Shown: piece after piece, positions 1 to 8,523 of the stretch
How positions within the stretch are numbered: the stretch's first letter is position 1
How the letters are laid out: the number at the start of each line of letters is the position of its first letter
DNA from: Flavobacteriales bacterium
Lineage (GTDB): Bacteria > Bacteroidota > Bacteroidia > Flavobacteriales_D > Crocinitomicaceae
Direction: 5' to 3'
NCBI GenBank assembly: GCA_947488235.1
Contig: CANLAQ010000021.1
Span: 1-44,392, forward strand
Length of the DNA: 44,392 bases
Notes under the pieces: generated by a model
The model's database searches: none
Told to the model about the DNA's origin: nothing
Seen by the model: only the letters and a program-made list of their open reading frames with translations
Made by a program: the position numbers and the translations under genes

Positions 1-2249
1 GTAGCCGTGGTCTGACCATTACTCCATAAATAAGAATACGGCTGAGTTCCTCCAATAACACTCACAGAGGCCGTGCCATCTGCAGCATTGAAACAGCTTA
101 TTTGTTGACCATTGTAATTAGAAGTGACACTAGCATTAGCAACCAATAAAGTGGGTTGCGTGATGGTGTAGGTAGTTGTCTTGTAACAAGTAAAAACATC
201 TTGTGCGGTTAAGGTATAAGACCCGGGGCTCAAATTTGTGTTGAGACTTGTTGTATTAAAATTAGACCAAGTATAGGTGTAAGGAGCGGTACTGTTTGCT
301 GCAATACTTATAGAACCGTCATTGGCATTAAAACAAGAAACATTAGTTAGATTAGTTAAAGTAATAGTAGGATTTGGATGAATGACAACAGTATCCATCA
401 AATTAATAAATGTGCAACTGCTTCCATTAAAAGTTACTGTTAAATGATAAACTCCTGCATTCGCAGCAGTAATATTATTAATCGATGGGGTCGCTAATGT
501 TGAAGTAAATCCATTTGGCCCTGTCCATAGATAGGAGGCATAAGTGGAATTTAACATGGAGAATTGTAAAGTGTCACCAATACATAAGGGGGGATTATGA
601 GAAATGGATACATCTGGACAGACGGCAGCATGTATGGTAAGTAAATTATTATTGTTGGTTGGACAACCATTTGCATCATAAACATCGGAGGTTCCATTAT
701 TAGTATAAAAATTACTAGAAATACTTCCTGTACCAAATATGTATCCTTTATTTTCTAAAGTACTGTCACAGGCTAGGATTAAGCAGTCATTTGCAACCAA
801 TACTCTAAATTTAACAACAGCACTGTCTGCTCCATTGGGTGAATTGTTCATCAATCCACCATTGAGTGTATTAGCACCTGTGTTCACCCTTGTAATCACA
901 ACTCTATTAATTGGATCATACTCTGCTTGATCATCACCATAACCATCGGTCTTAGTTCCGGCGAATGGCCCGTTCACATAAACAATGGAATTAGGAATGT
1001 AATTTGTTCGAATATCTAAAGTATCCGTCATAAAGGTATTCAAGGAAACATCAGATCCAATATTCTTTCCTACAACAGTATATTCTAAAATATCATTGGG
1101 AACTACTTGTCCACCATTTAAATCTTGCACATAAACCGTGGCTCTAAGATCTGGTTCAAAAATATCAATAGCGGAGGTAAAAGCTCTCGCTAATATATTC
1201 TCAGAAGAGGTAATTACTCTAATAGTAGCAGAGTTTGCATTGTTGCCTATGTAGTTTAAACTTGCATTATTAGGATAGAATATCCCTGCATCATAGCCTA
1301 GTGTGTTGGAATAATTGGGTAGACGAAAAGGTGTAAGTACCGCATTGTTTGACACAGTACTATTGAAAAAATTATTAGTTTGGTGTAGAGCATCTGATAC
1401 ATTAACGAATGTTCCTGCACCATTAAATTGCAACTGATCACCTTGCGAATCACGGTCACCATCTAATGCTATGACACCCAATTCAAAATTTACAGGACCA
1501 GATAAGGGTGTAGTAAATCCACTTATGGGAATATCTAGAGAATTCCCACTGTTTACATTAGCAAATCCATCAAATACTGTTAGGTTACGCATTGTTTGCA
1601 GTACATTTTTATAAACGACAACAATAGACCAACCTCCCCACATATTACTCGCGCCTGTTCTTGTAACAAGATCGGCTACTGTAAATTGAGCATTTAATCC
1701 AGAACTCACAACTAAAGGAGTTATATTTTTAAAACAATAATAACTAGGGTGTGACCATGTCGAGCCATTTATGGTCGGAACATCTAAGGTTTGATCCGCC
1801 GTAAAAGATTGATAGATTCCATTACCAACTTTCACTTTAATTTGATCCCTTATTGCGTAATTAGTTGTATTCGCAGCAATTCTACCTCCCCAATACAGAC
1901 CAGCCCATAAAATTTCGCTACAATTGGGTAAGGTCAAACTATCTTTACTTGAACTAAAAGTAGAGGCATCGCCATCGATGTCTACATAAGACATTGTAAA
2001 ACTCCCATTTTGATAGACACCAGATGGAGGAACTTCACCTTGTGCTGTTGCACAATTATTTGTTCCCGAACCACAGGATACAGAAACATTGGATAAGAAT
2101 TTTATACCGCCTTTTTGATTGACTTGATATCGAATATTAAAAGGGGAAACTATTTGGGAGAAAACGAAATTAGCAGAAATAAAGATAACACAATACGATA
2201 CGAATAGAAGTCGTAAATTTTTTGAATTAATGTTAATCTTATATATCAA
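1..2249 (-). CDS. Large secreted SprB/PKD-repeat surface protein, N-terminal part (runs off left edge)
   Basis: An open frame of about 749 codons runs from about 2249 off the left edge with no stop, so only the N-terminal part is here. No ATG precedes the signal peptide; the frame opens after a TGA, and TTG at 2249 gives a short basic N-terminus, a hydrophobic core (LLFVSYCVIFISANFVFSQ) and then a mature region. Residues about 60-340 contain WAGLYWGGRIAAN, typical of the N-terminal domain of large Bacteroidota surface proteins. Residues about 360-530 resemble a DUF11-like repeat (DILEYTVVGKNIG). An Ig/PKD-like unit starts near residue 553 (PLCIGDTLQFS), followed by two SprB-like repeats (VSCFNANDGSISI near 630; ISCFNAADGTASV near 715). 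By family knowledge such proteins are exported by T9SS, often with a C-terminal gliding-type sorting domain, and act in adhesion or gliding. The C-terminus is outside the window, so the sorting signal is inferred. The start codon is the least certain point. Confidence 0.82.
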   Translation of the reverse strand, partial: MIYKININSKNLRLLFVSYCVIFISANFVFSQIVSPFNIRYQVNQKGGIKFLSNVSVSCGSGTNNCATAQGEVPPSGVYQNGSFTMSYVDIDGDASTFSSSKDSLTLPNCSEILWAGLYWGGRIAANTTNYAIRDQIKVKVGNGIYQSFTADQTLDVPTINGSTWSHPSYYCFKNITPLVVSSGLNAQFTVADLVTRTGASNMWGGWSIVVVYKNVLQTMRNLTVFDGFANVNSGNSLDIPISGFTTPLSGPVNFELGVIALDGDRDSQGDQLQFNGAGTFVNVSDALHQTNNFFNSTVSNNAVLTPFRLPNYSNTLGYDAGIFYPNNASLNYIGNNANSATIRVITSSENILARAFTSAIDIFEPDLRATVYVQDLNGGQVVPNDILEYTVVGKNIGSDVSLNTFMTDTLDIRTNYIPNSIVYVNGPFAGTKTDGYGDDQAEYDPINRVVITRVNTGANTLNGGLMNNSPNGADSAVVKFRVLVANDCLILACDSTLENKGYIFGTGSISSNFYTNNGTSDVYDANGCPTNNNNLLTIHAAVCPDVSISHNPPLCIGDTLQFSMLNSTYASYLWTGPNGFTSTLATPSINNITAANAGVYHLTVTFNGSSCTFINLMDTVVIHPNPTITLTNLTNVSCFNANDGSISIAANSTAPYTYTWSNFNTTSLNTNLSPGSYTLTAQDVFTCYKTTTYTITQPTLLVANASVTSNYNGQQISCFNAADGTASVSVIGGTQPYSYLWSNGQTTA

Positions 2250-2353
2250 AAGTCCGTCGGTATTAATTACTCAAAAGTTACTACGAAAAAGTATGCTTTA
2301 GGTTGCTGAATATTTGGTAATGTGCACTCTAATTTACAAAATCCTTTTTAAAT

Positions 2354-3304
2354 CTATTTGTAAATAGAAATAGAAACAGGGAAGTGATCAGAATATCCGC
2401 CTAAATATTTAGTTCCACCATAGGTTCTATATGGTACTTTATTCCCTTTGTATTCCTCAATTAAGCAAGTAAATGAATGAATAGTTCCTGCCGATACATT
2501 TGTTTTAAAATGTCCTTCTAGCATTCCTTTGGAAACATAAATATGATCTAAAACGCCCCATTCATTGTTGTAGTTATAGGAACCTCCAAAGGCTCCGCTT
2601 TTTGAGGTAATTAATGGTGTTAATAATTTCTCAATAATTTGGGGTGCTTTGTCCGTTGGGTGGTCGTTTAAATCTCCCAAAAATACAATCTTTGTTTTCG
2701 GATCTTTTTGAAGTAAAGAATCTATAAAATACGCTCCAGTTTCGGCAGCTTTTATTCTTTTAATTTCGCTGTCATCAGCACCCCCGCGGCGACTTGGCCA
2801 ATGATTGACCATTACATAAAAACTAGTTTTCTTATGTTGGTATTGAGCCCAAAGAATATCTCTTGTTGTTGCTTTAGTTTCTCCAGGCAAAATAAATCTA
2901 ATGTTGCCTGATTGAAGTAATTTCAATTTAGTACTATCGTATATCAAGGCAACATCTATTCCTCTAGCGTCCGGACTTTCATAATGAACCAATCCATAGG
3001 AACTAAAATCATCTGTTTTGATTATCTCACGAACAACACTTGCATTCTCTATTTCACTAAATCCAACAATTAGGGGTTTGCCCATGAGATTTAACACTTG
3101 TCGAATGTGTTGCAGTTTTTCGAAATACTTTTTACTGTTCCAATTATTTTTTCCTCCTGGTAAAAATTCTGAGTCGTCATTGCTTCCATCAATGGTATCG
3201 AAAAGATTTTCCACATTATAGAAAGCGATTCCTCTATTATTTTGAGCTATTGAAATTCCTTGACCTAGAAGAAATAAAAATAATATTACACAATTCTTTT
3301 TCAT
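2354..3304 (-). CDS. Secreted endonuclease/exonuclease/phosphatase (EEP) family hydrolase
   Basis: This 316-residue protein carries an EEP (DNase I-like) fold with motifs in order: NVENLFDT near residues 30-37, FSEIEN with the metal-binding Glu, VNHWPSRRGG with a catalytic His, FLGDLNDHP with the Asp/Asn pair, LDHIYVS, and a terminal YSDHFPV Ser-Asp-His. The family hydrolyses phosphodiester or phosphomonoester bonds in nucleic acids or small phosphate compounds; the substrate cannot be read from sequence. The frame can start at 3325, but ATG at 3304 gives a clean signal peptide (MKKNCVILFLFLLGQGISIAQ cleaved after the Q region) and leaves 7 bases after the upstream stop, so I prefer 3304. Export to the periplasm or cell surface follows from that peptide. 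It lies directly downstream of the VWA gene and is probably cotranscribed with it. Confidence 0.88.
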   Translation of the reverse strand: MKKNCVILFLFLLGQGISIAQNNRGIAFYNVENLFDTIDGSNDDSEFLPGGKNNWNSKKYFEKLQHIRQVLNLMGKPLIVGFSEIENASVVREIIKTDDFSSYGLVHYESPDARGIDVALIYDSTKLKLLQSGNIRFILPGETKATTRDILWAQYQHKKTSFYVMVNHWPSRRGGADDSEIKRIKAAETGAYFIDSLLQKDPKTKIVFLGDLNDHPTDKAPQIIEKLLTPLITSKSGAFGGSYNYNNEWGVLDHIYVSKGMLEGHFKTNVSAGTIHSFTCLIEEYKGNKVPYRTYGGTKYLGGYSDHFPVSISIYK

Positions 3305-3311
3305 ATTTTTC

Positions 3312-5393
3312 TTAATAATGTCCATAATATCTTCTGATAAACCATTCTGCTCCTAAAGCGATTAAAAGCAGTAAAAAAAGTAATTTTAAATCAATCAAGT
3401 CGATGAAAGCATGTTCTTGATATTCAATTGTCGCAATGTCATCGCGATTTAAAATTTCTGTCAAACTTTTTTGATAAGCACTTAAAGGTCTGTATTTTCC
3501 ACCTGAACTGTTAGAGAGTTGTTTTAAGGTGTTGTGATTGGCAAAGGCATTATTTTGTTCTAATGAAATGTCTTCAATGACAAAGTATCCGGATTTTTTG
3601 TAGGTCTTTCCTTGGAAAGTTGTCCTTGCTGACCATTCATATTTGCCGGGACTCAATTTACCTAAATTTGCTTTGTAACTTGTGCCTGAAGCACCAAATT
3701 GCGCTTTAAATATTTTTCCTTTATTGCTTTTTAATTGTAATTGAATTTCAGGTTGCGTGATGGGCATTAAAGCTGCATTGTAAAAGGAAGCGTTAAAGAT
3801 CACTTGATCTTCCTTATTCAATCGCTTCTCAAAGGAAATACTCAATCCTTCTCCTTGCTGTTTAACAAGAAGAAAATTGATTGATTTATTGATGAGTTCA
3901 TTAAAATTCTCATGGTTGGCATTTCGGGTAAAATCATTTAATTTCCATCGCCAAATACCTTCTCCATAGATTACACCGAATGCTTGATCTTGATTCCTTC
4001 CAAAATAAAATAAAGGATCTTTCTTGGTGATCGTCCCAACGCGTTGATTGATCAGGACTGAAGTCATGTTTAAAGGTGAAACAGATCCGAATTTTGAAGT
4101 TAATGGCGGGTAATATGCTATGGCTTCTTTACAGCGATCACTCAATTCAAAGGTGCTGAAGCCAGAATTGAAACTTCCTCTAATTTCATCATTTTGATTT
4201 TTTGAATTATTGATTGAAATCACTTTTAACTTATTACTTATGTTGGAGTTGGTATTAGGTCCAAGAATGTATAAAGTGGGTATCTTCTTTTCGTTTAAAT
4301 AATTTTGAATTTTCTCATTATAACCCACTCCAGGTTCATGCCAAACCACAAGATCAGGTCTCGAATCGCCAATTTTGAATTCGTTAATGTTTTGATATTC
4401 AGCGGTGAGATTTTCATTTTCTGATAGCGCAGATCGCATAGCTGAAATGTCTGGATGGGGTGCTGAAGAAAGAAATAACAACTTACTTCTGCTATCGATT
4501 ACATCCACATAAATGGTTTGTAGATTGTTTTTAAGATTCTGCTCTCCTTCGATCTGACTTAACTTTATTTGATAGGCTTGAAACCCTGATGTGTTGGCAT
4601 CAATCAGAAAGGTAAATTGGTGGAATTGATGTTTGTTTTGATCATAATTAACGGTTTGACTCCCTATTTTTTTTCCATTATGCCAAACACTTAAAACAGC
4701 ATTTTTATTCTGAATTCTATTGGATTCAATATCTATTTCAAGAGGGAATTGACTTTTAAGAAAAACAAGGTCGTTATAAACAGTGTTTTTTATTAATTGG
4801 TCTTTTCTTGGAACGGTATCCCCAGCACCAAGGGTGAATATAGGACAGAGTTTTAATTTCTCTGCTGCGTACAACGGATTTTCTCCAATGTTGTAATTTC
4901 CATCGGACACAAAAAGCACCGCGCCAATATTTCGATTAAAATATTGATTGCAAATACTTTCAAATCCTAAATCTAAGGCGCTTGATGATTCTTTGAAGTT
5001 TAAGTTTGATTTTACTTTAAACTTACTTCCTATGGAATAAAAATCAAGTTGGTAAGCGTCCCCAAATTTTTCCTTTAAAGATGCTTCTAGCTTTTTAGTA
5101 TTTTGTTTCACAGCAGCACTATCCTTAAAACTCACCATGGAAGCTGAATTGTCAATTAAGGTAATGATGACAGGCTTTTCTTCCTTATAATTGGTTTGCT
5201 GATAAATGATGCCAATTAATAAGATTAATAATAGAAAAACAGAGAAAAATCTAAGACCACGCAAGGTATAGCGAATCACTTTAATTTGCTGCGAAAACCA
5301 GGAGTCCTTGGCGTATAGAAAATAGGATGAAGCGACAGCAATAAGCAAGCAAGGGATTAAAAACCAAAGTGAATAGGCTGCGTTTATCGACAT
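3312..5393 (-). CDS. Membrane protein with von Willebrand factor A-like domain
   Basis: This 693-residue protein has two N-terminal membrane segments (about residues 7-27 and 46-63), then an extracytoplasmic VWA-like domain beginning at ITLIDNSASM, where D81, S83 and S85 form the DxSxS metal-ion (MIDAS) motif; a second MIDAS-like motif is FVSDGNYN. A long beta-rich central region follows, and a last membrane segment near the C-terminus (LKLLFLLLLIALGAEWF). This architecture is common in Bacteroidota membrane proteins of the BatA/BatB-neighbouring and glutamine-amidotransferase-like VWA groups; the role of this member is unknown to me. A metal-dependent protein-interaction function in the periplasm is inferred. 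Its stop lies 7 bases before the preferred start of the EEP hydrolase, so the two are probably one transcript. There is no nearby MoxR ATPase or other Bat gene, so it is not part of a standard Bat operon. Confidence 0.8.
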   Translation of the reverse strand: MSINAAYSLWFLIPCLLIAVASSYFLYAKDSWFSQQIKVIRYTLRGLRFFSVFLLLILLIGIIYQQTNYKEEKPVIITLIDNSASMVSFKDSAAVKQNTKKLEASLKEKFGDAYQLDFYSIGSKFKVKSNLNFKESSSALDLGFESICNQYFNRNIGAVLFVSDGNYNIGENPLYAAEKLKLCPIFTLGAGDTVPRKDQLIKNTVYNDLVFLKSQFPLEIDIESNRIQNKNAVLSVWHNGKKIGSQTVNYDQNKHQFHQFTFLIDANTSGFQAYQIKLSQIEGEQNLKNNLQTIYVDVIDSRSKLLFLSSAPHPDISAMRSALSENENLTAEYQNINEFKIGDSRPDLVVWHEPGVGYNEKIQNYLNEKKIPTLYILGPNTNSNISNKLKVISINNSKNQNDEIRGSFNSGFSTFELSDRCKEAIAYYPPLTSKFGSVSPLNMTSVLINQRVGTITKKDPLFYFGRNQDQAFGVIYGEGIWRWKLNDFTRNANHENFNELINKSINFLLVKQQGEGLSISFEKRLNKEDQVIFNASFYNAALMPITQPEIQLQLKSNKGKIFKAQFGASGTSYKANLGKLSPGKYEWSARTTFQGKTYKKSGYFVIEDISLEQNNAFANHNTLKQLSNSSGGKYRPLSAYQKSLTEILNRDDIATIEYQEHAFIDLIDLKLLFLLLLIALGAEWFIRRYYGHY

Positions 5394-5398
5394 GATTC

Positions 5399-5406
5399 CA
5401 AAAGTA
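5399..5406 (-). promoter_or_regulatory. Possible -7 element of the VWA gene
   Basis: On the minus strand this reads TACTTTTG, an exact match to the Bacteroidota -7 pattern TAnnTTTG. Only 5 bases separate it from the ATG at 5393. No well-placed TTG (-33) is visible 17-23 bases upstream, so this is a weak call. If real, the message would be leaderless or nearly so. Confidence 0.35.
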
Positions 5407-5443
5407 CAAAACTTCGATTAAAAGGCGTTAATATTTTCGCCTA

Positions 5444-5478
5444 TTTGAGCAAAGAACAATTAATAATTAATAACTTCG
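5444..5478 (+). promoter_or_regulatory. Probable promoter of the thiolase gene
   Basis: TTTG at 5444-5447 and TAACTTCG at 5471-5478 are separated by 23 bases, at the upper end of the spacing known for Bacteroidota promoters (TTG-N17-23-TAnnTTTG). The -7 has C in place of the third T. The ATG at 5500 lies 21 bases downstream. Confidence 0.45.
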
Positions 5479-5499
5479 CTCGAATAAAAATTTATTAAG

Positions 5500-6678
5500 A
5501 TGTCTAAAGAAGTATATATCATTTCAGCAGTTCGAACACCAATTGGTTCTTTTATGGGTGGATTGTCCTCAATTTCTGCAACAAGTTTAGGTTCAACCGC
5601 TATAAAAGGTGCCTTAGAAAAAGGTAGTGTTGAAGCTGCGCTTATTGATGAAGTTTTTATGGGTAATGTACTCCAAGCTGGGGTTGGTCAAGCTCCTGCA
5701 AGACAAGCTGCTTTGGGCGCTGGATTAGGAATGAATGTTCCTTGTACTACCATTAATAAGGTTTGTGCTTCAGGTATGAAGTCTATCATGTTGGCTGCTC
5801 AATCCATAATGACAGGAGATAATCATGTGGTTGTCGCTGGTGGAATGGAAAGTATGTCTCAAACGCCTCATTATTTAGCAGGAAGGACAGGAAATAAATT
5901 TGGTAATATTTCAATGTTGGATGGAATTACTAAGGATGGTCTTTTGGATGTTTATAGTAATGTTCCCATGGGAAATTGCGCAGAATTATGTGCTGAAAAA
6001 TATGAAATAACCCGAGAGGATCAAGATAATTTTGCAATTACATCTTATAAAAGAGCAGCACAAGCTTGGGATGAGGGTAAATTTTCTAATGAAGTAGTTC
6101 CAGTGCCAGTTCCTCAACGCAAAGGAGATCCAATTTTAATTGCAAAGGATGAAGAATATTCTAATGTATTTTTAGATAAAATTCCAGGATTGCGCCCTGC
6201 GTTTAATAAGGAAGGAACGATTACTGCTGCAAATGCCTCTACCTTAAACGATGGTGCTTCTGCTTTGGTGCTCGCATCAAAAGAAGCTGTGGAAAAAAAT
6301 GGATGGAAACCAATCGGTAAAATTATTTCTTTTGCAGATGCTGCACAAGCACCAGAATGGTTTACTACTGCTCCGTCTCTCGCTATACCAAAAGCATTAG
6401 CTAAGGTGAATATGGCCATAACGGATGTTGATTTTTGGGAATTAAATCAAGCATTTTCTGTAGTTGGAATTGCAAACACTAAAATTTTAGGTTTGGATCC
6501 AGCAAAAGTTGATGTTAATGGAGGTGCAGTTGCTTTAGGACATCCCCTTGGGAATTCAGGTTCTAGAATTATTGTAACGCTGTTAAATGTTTTAGAACAA
6601 AACAATGCTAAAATTGGTGGTGCTGCTATTTGTAATGGCGGCGGTGGTGCTTCGGCTATGATTGTGGAACGCATGTAA
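5500..6678 (+). CDS. atoB: Acetyl-CoA C-acetyltransferase (thiolase)
   Basis: The 392-residue protein is a complete thiolase of normal length. It has the nucleophile C89 in NKVCASGMKS, GGMESMS, H348 in ALGHPLGNSG, and the second active-site C378 in ICNGGGGAS. The N-terminal half is strikingly similar to mitochondrial-type acetoacetyl-CoA thiolase (VRTPIGSFMGGLS, GNVLQAGVGQAPARQA, PCTTINKVCASGMK), which points to the two-carbon acetyl-CoA/acetoacetyl-CoA reaction rather than long-chain beta-oxidation. It condenses two acetyl-CoA or cleaves acetoacetyl-CoA in the cytoplasm. It is monocistronic or cotranscribed with the small exported protein that follows 39 bases downstream. Neighbouring fatty-acid genes are absent, so its pathway (ketone-body or amino-acid breakdown, mevalonate or butanoate metabolism) cannot be told from context. 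The biosynthetic versus degradative direction is therefore open. Confidence 0.94.
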   Translation: MSKEVYIISAVRTPIGSFMGGLSSISATSLGSTAIKGALEKGSVEAALIDEVFMGNVLQAGVGQAPARQAALGAGLGMNVPCTTINKVCASGMKSIMLAAQSIMTGDNHVVVAGGMESMSQTPHYLAGRTGNKFGNISMLDGITKDGLLDVYSNVPMGNCAELCAEKYEITREDQDNFAITSYKRAAQAWDEGKFSNEVVPVPVPQRKGDPILIAKDEEYSNVFLDKIPGLRPAFNKEGTITAANASTLNDGASALVLASKEAVEKNGWKPIGKIISFADAAQAPEWFTTAPSLAIPKALAKVNMAITDVDFWELNQAFSVVGIANTKILGLDPAKVDVNGGAVALGHPLGNSGSRIIVTLLNVLEQNNAKIGGAAICNGGGGASAMIVERM

Positions 6679-6717
6679 CTAAAATAGCTTTGCTTGTTTA
6701 ATGGAAAACAAGTAGCT

Positions 6718-7323
6718 ATGAATCGTTATATTTCCTCCCTAATTTTACTTTTTTTACCAACCTTATTTTCTGCGCAAGCATACATGCGTAAGAAACAAAA
6801 TTTCGGAATCTATTCTCAATATAATTGGTCATTAAGCAATAATTCCTTAACTGCTACTCAGCTTGGAATTACGAAACAATACGCTAAAATTATTTTACCT
6901 GAATTGGGTTGGAGGCAGCAGACGCTCGTCGTTCCTGATCGTATAACGCAATTGCCTTCTAGTATTAAAACAAATTACGCCTGTTTTGCCTTGCAATTTA
7001 GAGTCCCAATTTTAAAAATAAATGAGAGAAAAGTTGGGAGGTCTTGTCGCGCAGAAGTTATTGAATTGTTCTTTGCTCCCGAAGCCGCTATCCAAATTCC
7101 ACAGTCCAATCAAATTTCAAATAGTTTTTTATCCTATAAAGCGGGATTGGGAATTTATCATGTACGGTCAGGATTTTCTAAACGGCATAAAGCGTGGAAT
7201 GTAAAGTTTGAGGCGTATTACCGAGGGATTTATAAACAACAATATTCTATGAATCCTTTGGGAAGTGAACTGGGTTTACAGCTTAGAATTCTGCATTTTA
7301 AAGTGTACGATTTTTTGAAATAA
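6718..7323 (+). CDS. Hypothetical exported protein, possibly a small outer-membrane barrel
   Basis: The 201-residue product begins with a signal peptide (MNRYISSLILLFLPTLFSAQA). The frame extends back to a TTG at 6694, but ATG at 6718 starts exactly at the signal peptide and is preferred. The mature part shows alternating hydrophobic and polar residues (FGIYSQYNWSLSNNSLTATQLGITKQYAKIIL) and ends in an aromatic-rich strand pattern, suggesting a beta-rich periplasmic or outer-membrane protein. I recognise no named family. It follows the thiolase closely but no functional link is evident. Its stop lies only 2 bases from the stop of the convergent TPM gene, leaving no room for a separate terminator. 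Confidence 0.7.
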   Translation: MNRYISSLILLFLPTLFSAQAYMRKKQNFGIYSQYNWSLSNNSLTATQLGITKQYAKIILPELGWRQQTLVVPDRITQLPSSIKTNYACFALQFRVPILKINERKVGRSCRAEVIELFFAPEAAIQIPQSNQISNSFLSYKAGLGIYHVRSGFSKRHKAWNVKFEAYYRGIYKQQYSMNPLGSELGLQLRILHFKVYDFLK

Positions 7324-7325
7324 TC

Positions 7326-8084
7326 CTACCAACTTCCGCCGGCTCCACCACCTCCAAAGCTACCGCCTCCAAAGCCACCAAAACCTCCGCCACCACCAGA
7401 ACTTCCACCACCAAATCCTCCGCCAAATCCTCCCATGAAGAATCCAGCACCACCCATGGTGACGCCTTTATTTTTTTTGGCATTTCTTAGCACTACAATG
7501 ACGATGATAAGTATTATAATGGCTGTTATTATTCCAGAGATTAATTTTTCTCGTTGTATTGATTTTGCATAAGTTTTATGGTTGTATTCTCCTTTCGAAA
7601 GTTCACTTAATACATTTACTGCTTGGGTGATACCTTCGAAAAAGTGTTTCTTTTTAAAGCTTGGAAGTAACTCATGGTCAATTATTTCTAGAGCTGTGAT
7701 GTCTGGGATTACACTCTCTAAACCGCGCCCAACTGCAATAAAAGTTTTTCTTTCTCCCTGTCCACCCGTTGGTTTTATTAGGATTACAATCCCATTATCT
7801 TCCTTTTCTTTTCCGATTTTCCATTTTTCTCCAATTTTAATGGCGTAATCTGAAACATCATATCCCTTCAAATCGTCAATGACGATAACCGCAATTTCGT
7901 TGGAGGTCTCTCTTTCGAATTGAACCAATCTATTTTCCAATTCATTGGCTTCATTCGGGCTCAGAAAATCAAGCTGATCTAAGTCATTATATAATCTTGG
8001 AGGGTAGGGAGCAGAAGGGATTTGAGACCATGATGGCCCGATAATCAAGATGAGCAATAGAAGTAAAAGGTATTGTTTTCTCAT
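7326..8084 (-). CDS. TPM-domain membrane protein with glycine-rich tail (YgcG family)
   Basis: The product has 252 residues counted from ATG at 8084; a TTG one codon upstream is the less likely start. A signal peptide (about residues 1-21) is followed by a TPM domain (about 28-150; LDFLSPNEANELENRL, SNEIAVIVIDDL, GIVILI, GRGLESVIPD). A membrane segment lies near residues 180-202 (ISGIITAIIILIIVIVVL), and the tail is almost entirely Gly, Phe and Ser, ending in GGAGGSW. This order is that of the YgcG group, in which the TPM domain faces the periplasm. TPM proteins occur from bacteria to plants (TLP18.3/Psb32) and have been linked to protein quality control or repair and to weak phosphatase activity in the plant member; the bacterial role is unclear. 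Its ATG overlaps the stop of the second TPM gene (TGATG), so translation is probably coupled, and LemA lies upstream in the same operon. Confidence 0.88.
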   Translation of the reverse strand: MRKQYLLLLLLILIIGPSWSQIPSAPYPPRLYNDLDQLDFLSPNEANELENRLVQFERETSNEIAVIVIDDLKGYDVSDYAIKIGEKWKIGKEKEDNGIVILIKPTGGQGERKTFIAVGRGLESVIPDITALEIIDHELLPSFKKKHFFEGITQAVNVLSELSKGEYNHKTYAKSIQREKLISGIITAIIILIIVIVVLRNAKKNKGVTMGGAGFFMGGFGGGFGGGSSGGGGGFGGFGGGSFGGGGAGGSW

Positions 8085-8515
8085 CAATTAAAGGTTACTT
8101 CATTACTCAATTCGTTTTCATCATTTTCTAATAAAGGGAAATAACGACCCAATTGTTTTCCAGCACTTTCAATGGCTTTTACAATGCCTTGGGTGAATTC
8201 TCCATTTCTAAAATCAAGAATCATTTGTTCTTTTGTGCTGTCCCAAAAATCAACAGGAACCAATTTGTTTATCCCTGCATCTCCAATGATGGCTAGTTTT
8301 CGGTCGCTGAAGGATAGGTACAAAAGCACACCATTGCGCTGTTCAGTAGCATCCATTTTTAATTTTTTAAAAACTTTAATGGCACGCTTAACGGGATCAC
8401 CCGAACATTTTTGATCAATGTGTACCCGAATTTCACCAGAAGTCTGCTCTTCAGCAAAACGAATGGCCTCCTGAATTTCTATGGTTTGTTCCGCGCTAAG
8501 TTCTGATACTTGCAT
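8084..8515 (-). CDS. Small TPM-domain protein, no signal peptide
   Basis: The 143-residue product is little more than one TPM domain: LSAEQTIEIQEAIRFAEEQTSGEIRVHI, GVLLYLSFSDRKLAIIGD, INKLVPVDFWD. It has neither signal peptide nor membrane segment, unlike its neighbour. Pairs of a short soluble TPM protein and a membrane YgcG-like TPM protein behind lemA are a recurrent arrangement in Bacteroidota. Its start is 8 bases after the LemA stop and its TGA overlaps the ATG of the next gene, so the three genes form one operon. The partner role (perhaps binding LemA or the membrane TPM protein) is inference; no catalytic residues can be assigned. Confidence 0.88.
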   Translation of the reverse strand: MQVSELSAEQTIEIQEAIRFAEEQTSGEIRVHIDQKCSGDPVKRAIKVFKKLKMDATEQRNGVLLYLSFSDRKLAIIGDAGINKLVPVDFWDSTKEQMILDFRNGEFTQGIVKAIESAGKQLGRYFPLLENDENELSNEVTFN

Positions 8516-8523
8516 TATTAAAA

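Noticed and set aside
551..930. Two short frames inside the left-edge surface-protein gene
   Set aside because: The long minus-strand frame through this region encodes coherent DUF11-, PKD- and SprB-like domains, so the short ones are shadows.
7298..7483. Minus-strand 61-codon frame rich in Val, Leu, Glu and Ala
   Set aside because: It is an out-of-frame reading of the Gly-rich tail of the TPM gene.
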